From assembly GCA_900541795.1 (NCBI GenBank), contig UQLC01000007.1:1-64000 (forward strand): a stretch of DNA of 64,000 nucleotides, in the 5' to 3' direction. A program made the translations under genes and the position numbers. Below are positions 26,009 to 34,638 of the stretch, piece by piece; the first letter of the stretch is position 1, and each line of letters begins with the position of its first letter. This DNA is from an uncultured Collinsella sp. Lineage in GTDB: Bacteria; Actinomycetota; Coriobacteriia; Coriobacteriales; Coriobacteriaceae. The notes under the pieces were generated by a model. The model had not been told where the DNA came from. It was given only the letters and a program-made list of their open reading frames with translations, and did not search any database.

Positions 26009-26680
26009 ATGAACGAAGCAGTTCCCGCAGCGCCGGTAAGCGCTGAGTCGATGGCAAAGCAGGGTTGCGAAAAGCTCGGCTTGGACGCGTTTGATGCGTT
26101 GGTTCGCTGCGCCCGCACGTGCCGTCGCTTTGACGAGTCCATGCGCGTGCCGCGTGAGCTTTTGCTTGAGCTGGCGGAGCTGGCGCACCTGACTCCCTGT
26201 GGTGCCAATGCTCAGCGTCTGCGTTTTCATGTGGTAAGCGGTGCAGAGGACTGCGCGCGTGTATTTGACGAGCTTGCATGGGCCGGTGCGCTCAAGGATT
26301 GGCCGGGTCCCGATGAGGGCGAGCGCCCGACCGGCTACATCGCGATTCTTGCTGAGCGCGCCGTTCCGGGCAAGCCCGCCGCTCCTATTACCGAGGTCGA
26401 CACGGGCATTGCCGCGCAGACGATGATGCTCGCCGCCCGCAGCGCCACGCCCGAGGTGGCTGCCTGCATGTTCAAGGCCTTTACGCCCCACGCGATCGAT
26501 GCCATGGGGCTCGATAGCGACAAGTATGAGCTCAAGCTGATCATGGCGTTTGGCGTTCCGGCCGAGACGCAGGTGATTGATGCGATCGATTCCAACCCCG
26601 ACGGCTCAATTAATTACTGGCGCGACGAGGCGCAGGTGCACCACGTACCCAAGCGCCCGCTTTCCGACGTACTGGTGTAG
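26009..26680 (+). CDS. Nitroreductase-family flavoprotein
   Basis: A 223-residue FMN-dependent oxidoreductase of the nitroreductase superfamily. The N-terminal RTCRRFDESMRVPRELL segment holds the FMN-phosphate-binding RxxR-type motif, followed by LTPCGANAQRLRFHVV (flavin ring) and a late GVPAETQVID. The ATG at 26009 follows TTGGGGG; upstream in-frame residues are low in conservation and lie over the DtxR-like box. The natural substrate is unknown. An operator-like iron box upstream suggests metal control. Confidence 0.88.
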   Translation: MNEAVPAAPVSAESMAKQGCEKLGLDAFDALVRCARTCRRFDESMRVPRELLLELAELAHLTPCGANAQRLRFHVVSGAEDCARVFDELAWAGALKDWPGPDEGERPTGYIAILAERAVPGKPAAPITEVDTGIAAQTMMLAARSATPEVAACMFKAFTPHAIDAMGLDSDKYELKLIMAFGVPAETQVIDAIDSNPDGSINYWRDEAQVHHVPKRPLSDVLV

Positions 26681-26710
26681 CTGAGCGTCACCGCGGTGTG
26701 ATCCGGCGGT

Positions 26711-26747
26711 AAACCACCACAAAGGTACCTGTCCCCTTTGCGGTGGT
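26711..26747. repeat. CCACCACAAAGG palindrome, copy 2
   Basis: AAACCACCACAAAGG and CCTTTGCGGTGGT flank TACCTGTCC. The loop is in the opposite orientation to copy 1. It lies between the nitroreductase and the first phosphatase gene. Confidence 0.8.
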
Positions 26748-26762
26748 GCGAGGGGAGGACGT

Positions 26763-27305
26763 GTGGCAGATTTGTATTTGGTGCGGCATGGGCAGACTGA
26801 GCTTAATGTGCAGAACATTTTGCAGGGTGGGCACGATTCGCCGCTTACGGCGCGCGGGCGCGAGCAGGCGCTGGCGACGCGCGCGGCGTTTGAGGCGCGT
26901 GGCGTGACCTTTGACCGTGTGTATTCCTCGCCGTTGGGCCGGGCGCGGCATACGGCTGAGCTAATTGCTGGTGAGGGCCGCTCGATAGAACTGGTCGATG
27001 ACCTGCGCGAGTGGCATTTGGGCTCGCTGGAGGGTACATCAAATCGCGAGATGCCGCCGCAGCCCTGGGGCGATTATCCGGTGGCCTTTGGTGGCGAGTC
27101 TGAAGGCGAGCTCCAGTCGCGCATGGTCGCGGCGCTGTCCCACATCATGGCCAGGCCGCAACACGACTGCGTGCTGGCGGTTTCCCACGGCTCTTCCTGC
27201 CAGGAGTTTCTTGAGTATGTGACTGGCGGGGGAGAGCTACCCGACAACGGTGCCGTGCTTCATTTTGGCTATTGCGACGGTGCGTTTTCGCTCCTTGATT
27301 GGTAA
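26763..27305 (+). CDS. Histidine phosphatase family protein (phosphoglycerate-mutase-like), copy 1
   Basis: A 180-residue phosphatase with the RHG signature at residues 8-10 (LYLVRHGQTELN) and the second catalytic His in VLAVSHGSS. The start codon is GTG at 26763, preceded by GGGGAGGAC. The length matches CobC/GpmB-type phosphatases. Substrate is unknown. The next gene encodes a paralogue starting 17 bases later, so this is a tandem duplication in one operon. Confidence 0.9.
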   Translation: MADLYLVRHGQTELNVQNILQGGHDSPLTARGREQALATRAAFEARGVTFDRVYSSPLGRARHTAELIAGEGRSIELVDDLREWHLGSLEGTSNREMPPQPWGDYPVAFGGESEGELQSRMVAALSHIMARPQHDCVLAVSHGSSCQEFLEYVTGGGELPDNGAVLHFGYCDGAFSLLDW

Positions 27306-27322
27306 CGAACGAAAGGACCCCT

Positions 27323-27958
27323 ATGAATAAAGACCTGTATCTGGTTCGTCATGGGCAGACAATATTCAACCTTAAGCGCATTATTCAGGGTTGGAGTGAC
27401 TCGCCGCTCACGCAGCTGGGATGCGACCAGGCGGCACGTGCCGGCATGTTCTTACGTGCGCGCGGCATTGAACCCGATCATGCCTACACCTCCACACTTC
27501 ATCGCACCGAGCAGACTATCGCCAACCTGTGGCCGGGCTTGGCGTACGAGCGCCTGGACGGTCTGCGTGAGTGGTTCTTTGGCGACTTTGAGGCCGAGCG
27601 CGTGATGCTTATGCCCGAGCGGCCGTGGCGAGATTTCTATCGTCAGTTTGGCGGCGAGGGCCAGATGCAGGTGCGCGAGCGCATGGCGGCGACGATAACC
27701 GATCTTATGCGACGTCCGGACCACGAGTGCGTGCTCGCGGTGAGCCACGGCTCGGCTATCAAGGAGTTTTTGGACCACGTGCGGGGCGCGGCGGCAGACG
27801 AGCGCGAACGCGTGCCGGGCAACTGCTCAGTGCTGCATTTTGCGTTTGACGATGCGGCCGATACGTTTGAACTTGTCGAAGTCTTTACGCAGGAGGACTA
27901 CGCGCGCGAGCTGGGGCTTGAACCGCTCGTGGCTACTGCGGGTCCGCAGCGCGGATAA
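27323..27958 (+). CDS. Histidine phosphatase family protein, copy 2
   Basis: A 211-residue paralogue of the preceding protein, with LYLVRHGQTIFN (RHG at 9-11), LREWFFGDFE (the acid region, matching LREWHLGSLE in copy 1) and VLAVSHGSA. It has a longer C-terminus (about 30 residues). The ATG at 27323 follows CGAAAGGA. The terminator at 28006-28042 ends the unit. Substrate is unknown. Confidence 0.9.
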   Translation: MNKDLYLVRHGQTIFNLKRIIQGWSDSPLTQLGCDQAARAGMFLRARGIEPDHAYTSTLHRTEQTIANLWPGLAYERLDGLREWFFGDFEAERVMLMPERPWRDFYRQFGGEGQMQVRERMAATITDLMRRPDHECVLAVSHGSAIKEFLDHVRGAAADERERVPGNCSVLHFAFDDAADTFELVEVFTQEDYARELGLEPLVATAGPQRG

Positions 27959-28005
27959 CGCGAGCGCGGCGGCACGGGTCGTCGGCATAACTTCTCGACG
28001 CAAAA

Positions 28006-28042
28006 GGGGCGGAGATGCATGTACCTGCTGCATCTCCGCCCC
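28006..28042. terminator. Bidirectional terminator between convergent genes
   Basis: GGGGCGGAGATGCA pairs perfectly with TGCATCTCCGCCCC over a 9-base loop. It lies between the second phosphatase gene (plus) and the DUF1015-like gene (minus). AAAA precedes and CTGTTT follows the stem. Confidence 0.75.
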
Positions 28043-28087
28043 CTGTTTGTTGGGCTGCCGATTTTTGTGCTGGACGGTCTGGTCTTG

Positions 28088-28768
28088 CTAGAACCGCGCG
28101 ACCTGGTGCGTGAGCAGACCCGTCGGAACCTGCGCCGCGCCGCCGCTGACCTGCGCGGCGGGGAAGAGCGCAGCTACGGCAAAGTTGAACGGCTCTTTGC
28201 CCGTGTAGGTGCCGGCGGCACGTGCATCGTCGGCCAGGAGCTGTGATGCCTCGACTAGTGCGACAGCGTAGGCAGGGTCGTCGGCCAGTGCCGGCTCCGG
28301 CGCCTGGTCGAGCATGGCGCGGATGGCCCCGACGGCGTCCTCGCGCTTGACCTCCCACACGCGGTGCGTAATGCCGGCGGGGTCGGTGACGGCATAGAGT
28401 GAAGCGCCCTCTTTTGCGGCGCCGAGGATGATATCCATGACGGGAGAGGCTTCGTAGACAAGCGTTACGGGACGGGGCTGTACCTTGAGGTCGGCGATTG
28501 CGCGCGCAGCGGCGGTCGTATCGGCGGCAACCGCGTCGCCGCCCGCCAGCGCACCAACCGGGCAGATCGCCACGACACCCGTCACACGTCCCGGCTCGCC
28601 CGAGCATTCGTACACGTAATACGCCGCACCCGGGTCCTTGAGCATCAGACCATCGGCAAGGGCTCCGCGCAGAGCATCGTTGCCGCTCAGGATGCTGCCC
28701 ATTGCAGGCAGCGCCTCGAGCACGCGGTCCTGAGCCGGGCGGATGCAGGGAAACGGAAGTGCTTTCAT
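28088..28768 (-). CDS. Short DUF1015-like protein
   Basis: A 226-residue protein. The N-terminus MKALPFPCIRP and the later YYVYEC, VTLVYEASP and HRVWEV segments match the DUF1015 family, whose members are about 400 residues. This one is therefore about half length; regions between the conserved blocks seem to be missing rather than frameshifted. DUF1015 genes often lie next to serA and serC, as here, and are thought to be linked to serine metabolism; no function is established. It follows the M20 gene by 39 bases and is likely in the same operon. Confidence 0.65.
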   Translation of the reverse strand: MKALPFPCIRPAQDRVLEALPAMGSILSGNDALRGALADGLMLKDPGAAYYVYECSGEPGRVTGVVAICPVGALAGGDAVAADTTAAARAIADLKVQPRPVTLVYEASPVMDIILGAAKEGASLYAVTDPAGITHRVWEVKREDAVGAIRAMLDQAPEPALADDPAYAVALVEASQLLADDARAAGTYTGKEPFNFAVAALFPAAQVSGGAAQVPTGLLTHQVARF

Positions 28769-28807
28769 GGGCGGTCCTAACGCACGAGTCGGTTTGTTCG
28801 CGGCTTA

Positions 28808-30028
28808 TTATGCCCCAACTTGGCCGCTCGCGTCCCAGAGCACGTTATCGGCGAGCGCGATTAGCACCTGCTGACAACGAACGATATCGGCGTGGGGCAC
28901 ATATTCGTTGGGCTTGTGCGCGAGCGCGAGCGACCCGGGACCGTAGCTCATGCAATTGCGGTTACCTGTCTTGCCGGCAATGACGGCGGTGTCGGTGTAG
29001 CCGGTAAAGAAGCCGACGGTCGTGTCCGCGTCCGTCACGTCATCGGCGGCACGCTTGAGCGCTGCTAGAAGGGGAGAGTTCGGGTCGCGCTCGATGGCGG
29101 GGCGGTCGCCCGTTACGGTGTAGCTGCCATGGCAACCGGGAACGGCGGCTTCGGCGACGGCGATGGCCTGCTCTACCATGCGCGTCGCGGCGGCCGTATC
29201 GGTCGGCGGGGTCAGGCGCATGTCGACCCAGACTTTGGCGCGGTCGGGTACGACGTAGGGGCGATATCCGCCCTCGATTTGGCCAAACGTGATGGTCGAA
29301 GGCCCCAGCTCATCGTGCGCGGGCAGCGCCATAAACGCGCGACGGAGCGAACACACGACCTCGGCCATGGCAGCGACGGCATCCGCGCCCTTCCAGGGCT
29401 GGCTCGCATGCGCCGTCACGCCAGTCATTTCAATCTCGAACCACGTACGCCCCTTGTGCGCCACCTGGATCTGTCCGTCGGTGGGCTCGGTGTCCAGCAC
29501 CCATTCACGCGAGCCGACCCAGCCAGCATCGATCGTGGCCTCTGAGCCGCGCATAAAGTCCTCCTCGTCGACCGAGCAAATGAGTGAGAAGCCACGGCGG
29601 GGCAGCTTGCCTTCTGCCGCCACGCGCTCGAGCGTATGGACCAGTGCGGCAATGGCGCAGGCCAGGCCACCCTTCATATCGCAGGCACCGCGGCCATAGA
29701 GTTTATCGTTGCGCACGATCGCTCCGAGCGGCGGAATGTCCGCGTCCCAGCCATCGCCCAGTGTAACGGTATCCATATGGCAGATATAGACGAGCCGTGG
29801 CTCGTCGCTCAGTCCCGGCACGGTGACCATAAGGTTGCGGCGCCCGGGCAGTACCTCGAGTTCCTCAACCTGCACGGCATCGAGTACCGGATGGCTCAGC
29901 TGCGCCAACCGTTCCTCAACCAACGCTTTGATATAGCGTTCAATCTCGCCCTCATACGCACCTGGGTCGGAACTGTCGATCCGCACGAGCCCTTGCGTAA
30001 GCCGCCAGGCAAAATCTGTATCAACCAT
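28808..30028 (-). CDS. M20-family deacylase/peptidase (ArgE/DapE-like)
   Basis: A 406-residue dizinc hydrolase. Metal-site motifs are ICHMDTVTLG, YGRGACDMKGG and CSVDEEDFMRGSEA; the C-terminal His lies near HKPNEYV. The lid domain (WFEIEMTGVTAHASQPWKGADA) is typical of the family. The exact substrate (N-acyl amino acid or peptide) cannot be told. ATG at 30028 follows GTGAGG; the upstream extension contains no conserved residues. The gene follows serA but a terminator lies between them, so it probably has its own promoter. Confidence 0.88.
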   Translation of the reverse strand: MVDTDFAWRLTQGLVRIDSSDPGAYEGEIERYIKALVEERLAQLSHPVLDAVQVEELEVLPGRRNLMVTVPGLSDEPRLVYICHMDTVTLGDGWDADIPPLGAIVRNDKLYGRGACDMKGGLACAIAALVHTLERVAAEGKLPRRGFSLICSVDEEDFMRGSEATIDAGWVGSREWVLDTEPTDGQIQVAHKGRTWFEIEMTGVTAHASQPWKGADAVAAMAEVVCSLRRAFMALPAHDELGPSTITFGQIEGGYRPYVVPDRAKVWVDMRLTPPTDTAAATRMVEQAIAVAEAAVPGCHGSYTVTGDRPAIERDPNSPLLAALKRAADDVTDADTTVGFFTGYTDTAVIAGKTGNRNCMSYGPGSLALAHKPNEYVPHADIVRCQQVLIALADNVLWDASGQVGA

Positions 30029-30106
30029 AGGCACCTCACAGATAGTTAGGTCAACATACAGATTGTATGCCAAGAAGCGGCTCGGTGCATTTAATGGAGC
30101 GCTCAC

Positions 30107-30143
30107 AAAAACGGGGGCGCCTCTCGTGCGAAAGGCACCCCCG
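30107..30143 (-). terminator. Rho-independent terminator of serC-serA
   Basis: On the minus strand, CGGGGGTGCCT pairs with AGGCGCCCCCG over a 10-base loop and is followed by TTTTTG. It ends the ser operon. Confidence 0.85.
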
Positions 30144-30205
30144 CGGGCATTCAATGTCAGTGACGGGCAGGCCACATGGGGAGCTGCCCGTCAGGTCAGT
30201 CGGCG

Positions 30206-31369
30206 CTACTTGATCACGCGCACGCGATACATCGACGGAATCTGCTTAAGCGCCTCGATCGTGCTGCTGTTCAGGTGCTCGTCGGTGTCGAACATGGTGT
30301 AGGCGTTCTCGCCGGCGGACTCGTTGGTCATGCGCTGCACGTTGGCGTTGTCCTTGGCGAGAATGGCCGTAATCTGGCCGATCATGTTGGGCACGTTGGC
30401 GTGCAGGCAGGCGATGCGGCTCGCGGCGCGCGCCTTGCCCATGCTGCAGGCAGGGTAGTTGACGCTGTGCGCGATATTGCCGTTCTCCAGGTAATCCTTG
30501 AGCTCGCTGATGGCCATGTCGGCGCAGTTGGCCTCGGCCTCGCCGGTGCCGGCGCCCGAGTGCGTGGTGATAAACGTGTTGGGCATCTTGACGGTCTTAG
30601 GCGTGGCAAAGTCGCAGCTAAACCAGCTTAGCTTGCCCTCGCGCAGGGCGGCGTCGACGGCGTCTTCGTCAATGATGGTCTCGCGTGCGTAGTTGATGAG
30701 CACAGCGCCCGGGGCGAGCAGGTTGATCTGCTCGGTGCTGATCATGCCGATGGTGTCTGCCTTGCTGGGCACGTGCACGGTGAGGTAGTCGCAGCCGCGG
30801 CACAGGTCCTCGAGCGTGCCCACGCGCTGCACCTCGCGGCTTAGCACCCACGCGTGCTCGACGGAAATGAACGGATCGTAGCCGTAGACGTCCATGCCCA
30901 GATCGACGCAGGCGTTGGCGACCTTGGATCCCACGTTGCCCAGACCGATGACGCCGATGCGCTTGCCCTTGAGCTCGCGGCCCACAAAGGCCTTCTTGGC
31001 CTTCTCGGCATCGACCTGAATCTCGGGGTCGTCGGCGTTGTCGCGCACCCAGTTCATCGACTGCACCACGCCGCGGCTCGAGAGCACCAGCATGCCCAGG
31101 ACGAGCTCCTTGACGGCGTTGCTGTTGGCGCCGGGGGAGTTAAAGACGACGACGCCCTTCTTGGCGTACTCCTCGACGGGGATGTTGTTGACGCCGGCGC
31201 CGCAGCGGGCGATAGCGCGGATGCCCTCGGGCAGCTCGTAGCCGTGCAGGTCGGTGGAACGCATCAGGATGGCGTCGGCCTCCTCGGCGGTGCCTACAAA
31301 TTCGTAGCCCTCGCCAAATTCGACCTTGCCGTCCTTGGTAATGTCGTCGATGGTTTTGATCTTGCGCAT
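30206..31369 (-). CDS. serA: D-3-phosphoglycerate dehydrogenase
   Basis: A 387-residue cytoplasmic enzyme that oxidises 3-phosphoglycerate to 3-phosphohydroxypyruvate, the first step of serine synthesis. The NAD-binding motif GLGNVG is at residues 142-147; ARCGAGVNN, VHVPSK and TTHSGAGTGEAE hold substrate and catalytic residues. A C-terminal ACT-like domain of about 75 residues (NVPNMIGQITAILAKDNANV) suggests allosteric control by serine. ATG follows TAAGGAG. It is 71 bases downstream of serC; serB is not in the window. Confidence 0.96.
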   Translation of the reverse strand: MRKIKTIDDITKDGKVEFGEGYEFVGTAEEADAILMRSTDLHGYELPEGIRAIARCGAGVNNIPVEEYAKKGVVVFNSPGANSNAVKELVLGMLVLSSRGVVQSMNWVRDNADDPEIQVDAEKAKKAFVGRELKGKRIGVIGLGNVGSKVANACVDLGMDVYGYDPFISVEHAWVLSREVQRVGTLEDLCRGCDYLTVHVPSKADTIGMISTEQINLLAPGAVLINYARETIIDEDAVDAALREGKLSWFSCDFATPKTVKMPNTFITTHSGAGTGEAEANCADMAISELKDYLENGNIAHSVNYPACSMGKARAASRIACLHANVPNMIGQITAILAKDNANVQRMTNESAGENAYTMFDTDEHLNSSTIEALKQIPSMYRVRVIK

Positions 31370-31440
31370 GAAAAACTCCTTAGCAGGTTTTGATCTAAAC
31401 AGGGTGGTCTGAGATGGCTGGTCGGCCCGCGGGTTGCGGG

Positions 31441-32565
31441 CTAGTTAGATTGCGGGCTCAAACTATGCTGCGCTTCGAAGTCCTTCATGTACGATGCCAG
31501 TGCCTGCACGTCTTCCATGGTCACGGCGTTGTAGACGCTGGTGCGCATACCGCCCACCAGGCGATGGCCCTTGACGTTTTGAATCTGGTGCTCGGCCGCG
31601 CCTGCGACAAAGGCCGCGTCGAGCTCGGTGTCGCCGGTGCGGAAGGTGACGTTGGCGATGGAGCGGCTGTCGGTCTGCGTGGTGCCATGGAACAGCTCGC
31701 TGTGCTCGAGCAGGTCGTAGAGCAGGTTGGCCTTGGCCCAGTTGCGCTCGGCCATGGCGGCAAGTCCGCCGGTCTGCTCCACCCAACGGAACACCTTGCC
31801 GCACACGTAGATGCCAAAGGTGTTGGGCGTGTTGAGCATGGAGCCCTTGGCGGCCTGGGTCTTAAGGTCCAGGTACTGCGGCGTCTGCGCAAAGGCCGGG
31901 CCGTCAGCGATCAGGCCGTCGCGCACGATAACCACGGTGACGCCCGCGGCGCCGGCGTTTTTCTGCGCGCCGGCGTAGATGAGTCCGTAGCGCTCGACGT
32001 CGAGCGGCTGCGACAAAAAGCAGCTCGAGACATCGGCGACCAGCGGTACGTCGCCGCAAGCGGGCAGCTCGTGGTACATGGTGCCAAAGATGGTGTTGTT
32101 CTGGCAGATGTAGACGTAGTCGAGCCCGTCGCCCGCGGCCTCGGCGGCAATGCGCGCGTTGACGTCGGCCATGGTGGGTATGCGGTCGAAATTGGTGTCC
32201 TCGGAGCTCGCGAGCAGCACGGCCTCGCCGTACTTGGCGGCCTCCTTGTACGCCTTGTTGGCAAAGTTACCGGTCACGACGTAGCCGGCGCGGCCGCGGC
32301 GCATGAGGTTCATGGGGATGCCCGCAAACTGCAGCGTGGCGCCGCCCTGCAAAAACAGGACACGGTAGTTGTCGGGGATGCTCAGCAGACGGCGCAGGGT
32401 TGCCTCGGCGTCGTCGATGATCTGCTGGTACATGCTAGATCGATGGCTCATCTCGAGCACGGACATGCCGCAACCGCGGTAGTCCATCATCTCGTCGGCG
32501 ATCTCGGCGAGCACGCTTGCGGGCAGCGCGGCCGGGCCAGCTGAGAAGTTGTGCACACGTGCCAT
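31441..32565 (-). CDS. serC: Phosphoserine aminotransferase
   Basis: A 374-residue PLP enzyme converting 3-phosphohydroxypyruvate plus glutamate to phosphoserine. N-terminus VHNFSAGPAALP and HRSSMY are family hallmarks; the PLP Lys is in YAGAQKNAG (Lys 202); FLQGGATLQF binds the phosphate. ATG follows CGAGGGGGAAC. It is first in the serC-serA operon on the minus strand. Confidence 0.96.
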   Translation of the reverse strand: MARVHNFSAGPAALPASVLAEIADEMMDYRGCGMSVLEMSHRSSMYQQIIDDAEATLRRLLSIPDNYRVLFLQGGATLQFAGIPMNLMRRGRAGYVVTGNFANKAYKEAAKYGEAVLLASSEDTNFDRIPTMADVNARIAAEAAGDGLDYVYICQNNTIFGTMYHELPACGDVPLVADVSSCFLSQPLDVERYGLIYAGAQKNAGAAGVTVVIVRDGLIADGPAFAQTPQYLDLKTQAAKGSMLNTPNTFGIYVCGKVFRWVEQTGGLAAMAERNWAKANLLYDLLEHSELFHGTTQTDSRSIANVTFRTGDTELDAAFVAGAAEHQIQNVKGHRLVGGMRTSVYNAVTMEDVQALASYMKDFEAQHSLSPQSN

Positions 32566-32607
32566 CTTCTAGTTCCCCCTCGTAGTCGTTTGAACGTTCG
32601 GGATACT

Positions 32608-32874
32608 TTAGCACAGTGGAGCGCCAGGCGCGACCGAATCACGGTAAAACTCGACTGCGCCGCTATGATTTACAGGATGGTTACATGGGGGAGGGGTGAC
32701 CTTACCTGATGGCTCGATCCGATCTGCCTCTGCCTCCGCTTGTTTCCAGGGGCGCACACGACCGTTGGTGAGGTCATCGTAACCATGAGCGATGGTACGT
32801 TGAATGTGATCTTCGCGTTCCTGAATGGTTGTTAGTGCGCGCGTCTGATCAGAAATAGGCTTTACGACAGGCAT
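32608..32874 (-). pseudogene. Shortened Phd/YefM-like antitoxin remnant
   Basis: An 88-residue frame with a good ribosome binding site (TAAGGAG). The start MPVVKPISD resembles a Phd/YefM antitoxin N-terminus and the segment TIAHGYDDLTNGRVRPW resembles the C-terminal helix of that family, but the middle about 30 residues expected between them are missing. The last about 35 residues (from SGKVTPPP) look unrelated. No toxin gene follows. It is either a degraded antitoxin or an unrelated small protein; confidence in the family is low. Confidence 0.4.
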
Positions 32875-33215
32875 ATGAAACTCCTTACATAGAATCATAT
32901 GTATAACTCTATGTTGAGTGTAGCGGAGGGTGGCGTTGGGCGTGTGCGTGCCTGCATTCGTAAGCGCGGTTGTCTGGCAAGTGTGATTTGGGGCGACCTC
33001 GTTAAAGTTTCTAAGCTGCGAAAATGACCGTTAACCGGATTAAATTTTGTTGCTCAACATTTGACACTCTGGGCGTGGTAACTTTTTTACCAACAGGTAT
33101 GATTATTGTCATGTGCGCCGCGCCTGCCTGCCGGGTTGCGGCGCACTTATGACAGCCTTTGACACCCTTGGAGCGTGTACTGTGGATGTAACCACAAAAA
33201 GCGTTCGGGGGGGGG
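32875..33215 (+). promoter_or_regulatory. BREX leader region with hairpin
   Basis: No gene was seen in this gap. GTGCGCCGC (33113-33121) pairs perfectly with GCGGCGCAC (33138-33146) over a 16-base loop, with no T-run after it. TTGACA hexamers occur near 33060 and 33160 but without a convincing -10 at 16-18 bp. Ten consecutive G residues (33207-33216) run onto the brxA start codon. Confidence 0.5.
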
Positions 33216-33866
33216 GTGCTCACCCGCGAGCAATTCCTCCCGCATGAGATGCACATCGTCGCTGCCCTTCGTATGCAGGGCGCAAGCGACGAGCAGGTCA
33301 TTGTACGCGTAAAGAGCGAGAACCTCTTTCAATATCCCACGGAGCGCATGGTCGCCAACCGCGCAACCGTGTGCCTTCGCCGCCTCGACGCCATGGTGCC
33401 CACGGACGCCGTATGCGCCGCGCGCGGCATCGACGCCAATACCGCCGTCGAGGCTGCGTCATCCCTAACCAGCCTCATGGCATCCGGCGCCCCCACGCAG
33501 GCGGACCAGGCCATCTTCTACAGTATGATCTGTCGCTACGACATTGTGCGCGAGCTCGTGCTCGTCGAGGTGGGGGAGCGCCTTCAAAACTTTGATTATG
33601 CCTTTACGGCGGTTGACCTCAACGCCTTTATGACACGCTTTACCACGGAGTATCCGGACGCGGCCCGCTGGACTGAGGCCACGGTCAAGCGCATTAAGGG
33701 CTCGCTCCGCCAGACGCTCCGCCATGCCGGCCTTATCGGCGAGGGCCAGGGCCCGGAGTCCGAGCGCCTGTCACCACTCTTCCTCGATTCCGATGTCGAG
33801 CGAGCCTTGGTTCAGCTGGGCGAGCAGTCGCTTATCGCGGCCCTTACCGGCAGGGCGGTGATGTAG
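33216..33866 (+). CDS. brxA: BREX protein BrxA (DUF1819)
   Basis: A 216-residue protein of the BrxA family, a small DNA-binding-like component of type 1 BREX phage defence. It is all helical in appearance; RYDIVRELVLVEVGERL and KGSLRQTLRHAGLI match the family layout. The start is GTG at 33216, whose G is the last base of a G10 run; a later ATG at 33249 is possible. The tract can serve as a G-rich ribosome binding site, and its length may vary by slippage. It is one base before brxB, the normal BREX order. Confidence 0.85.
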   Translation: MLTREQFLPHEMHIVAALRMQGASDEQVIVRVKSENLFQYPTERMVANRATVCLRRLDAMVPTDAVCAARGIDANTAVEAASSLTSLMASGAPTQADQAIFYSMICRYDIVRELVLVEVGERLQNFDYAFTAVDLNAFMTRFTTEYPDAARWTEATVKRIKGSLRQTLRHAGLIGEGQGPESERLSPLFLDSDVERALVQLGEQSLIAALTGRAVM

Positions 33867-33867
33867 C

Positions 33868-34560
33868 GTGGCTCCCGTCAAAAGCGCCGTCGACTCTGTT
33901 ATCACCCCGGCGACCGATCTCACCACCAATATCGGCATCCATTCCCGCAAGAGCGTCGTGGCGGCGCATGTCCGCTCCGAGCGCGCCTGTCAGGAATTTG
34001 AGCGCCGTGCGCAGCTTCTGCGCGAGTGCCTGTGCAGCGAGGACTTTTTGGCCAACAAGGGCATAGGCAATGAGATCGGCTTCCACACCTTTTGCTATGA
34101 CCCCGCGCTGGAGTTTGAGGCGCGTGCATTATTTGACACCCTTTCACGCGATGCCGAGGCCGACAAGCTTCCGTGCACGCTCAAGGTCGTGAACCTTTAC
34201 GACGCCGTGCTGGCAATTCTCGAAAAGCGCCGTGTCCTCAAGGCTATCCCGCACCAAGAGGAGCGCCGCGGTACCCAGCGCGTGCTCGAGGACGTGGCCA
34301 AGTTCGCCTCGCCCGAGAAAGTCGCCGCGTACATCCTTGAGCAGACCGAGCCGCACGCGCCTGGAGACGTCGTTCTCCTCACCGGCGCTGGCGAGGTTTT
34401 CCCGTTCTTTCGCATGCACACGCTTCTCCATTGCATGCTTGCGGATTTTGATGAGGTGCCTGTGGTCGCCGCCTATCCGGGCAGTTTCAACGGCTCTTCT
34501 TTCCAGCTCTTTAACCGCCTGCCGGCCGACAACTACTACCGCGCCATCGATATCTCGTAA
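33868..34560 (+). CDS. brxB: BREX protein BrxB (DUF1788)
   Basis: A 230-residue protein of unknown biochemical role, needed for BREX in the systems tested. The C-terminal signature VVLLTGAGEVFPFFRMHTLL, then VVAAYPGSFNG and NYYRAIDIS, is the DUF1788 hallmark. The start is GTG one base after the brxA stop, so translation is coupled. brxC follows 78 bases later. Confidence 0.93.
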   Translation: MAPVKSAVDSVITPATDLTTNIGIHSRKSVVAAHVRSERACQEFERRAQLLRECLCSEDFLANKGIGNEIGFHTFCYDPALEFEARALFDTLSRDAEADKLPCTLKVVNLYDAVLAILEKRRVLKAIPHQEERRGTQRVLEDVAKFASPEKVAAYILEQTEPHAPGDVVLLTGAGEVFPFFRMHTLLHCMLADFDEVPVVAAYPGSFNGSSFQLFNRLPADNYYRAIDIS

Positions 34561-34638
34561 GCTCGGCTCCCCGCAGACAAGTCCCTGCCGCCAGTAGCAA
34601 CCCTTTGCCATAACGTTCCCAAACCCAAAGGAGCACCC

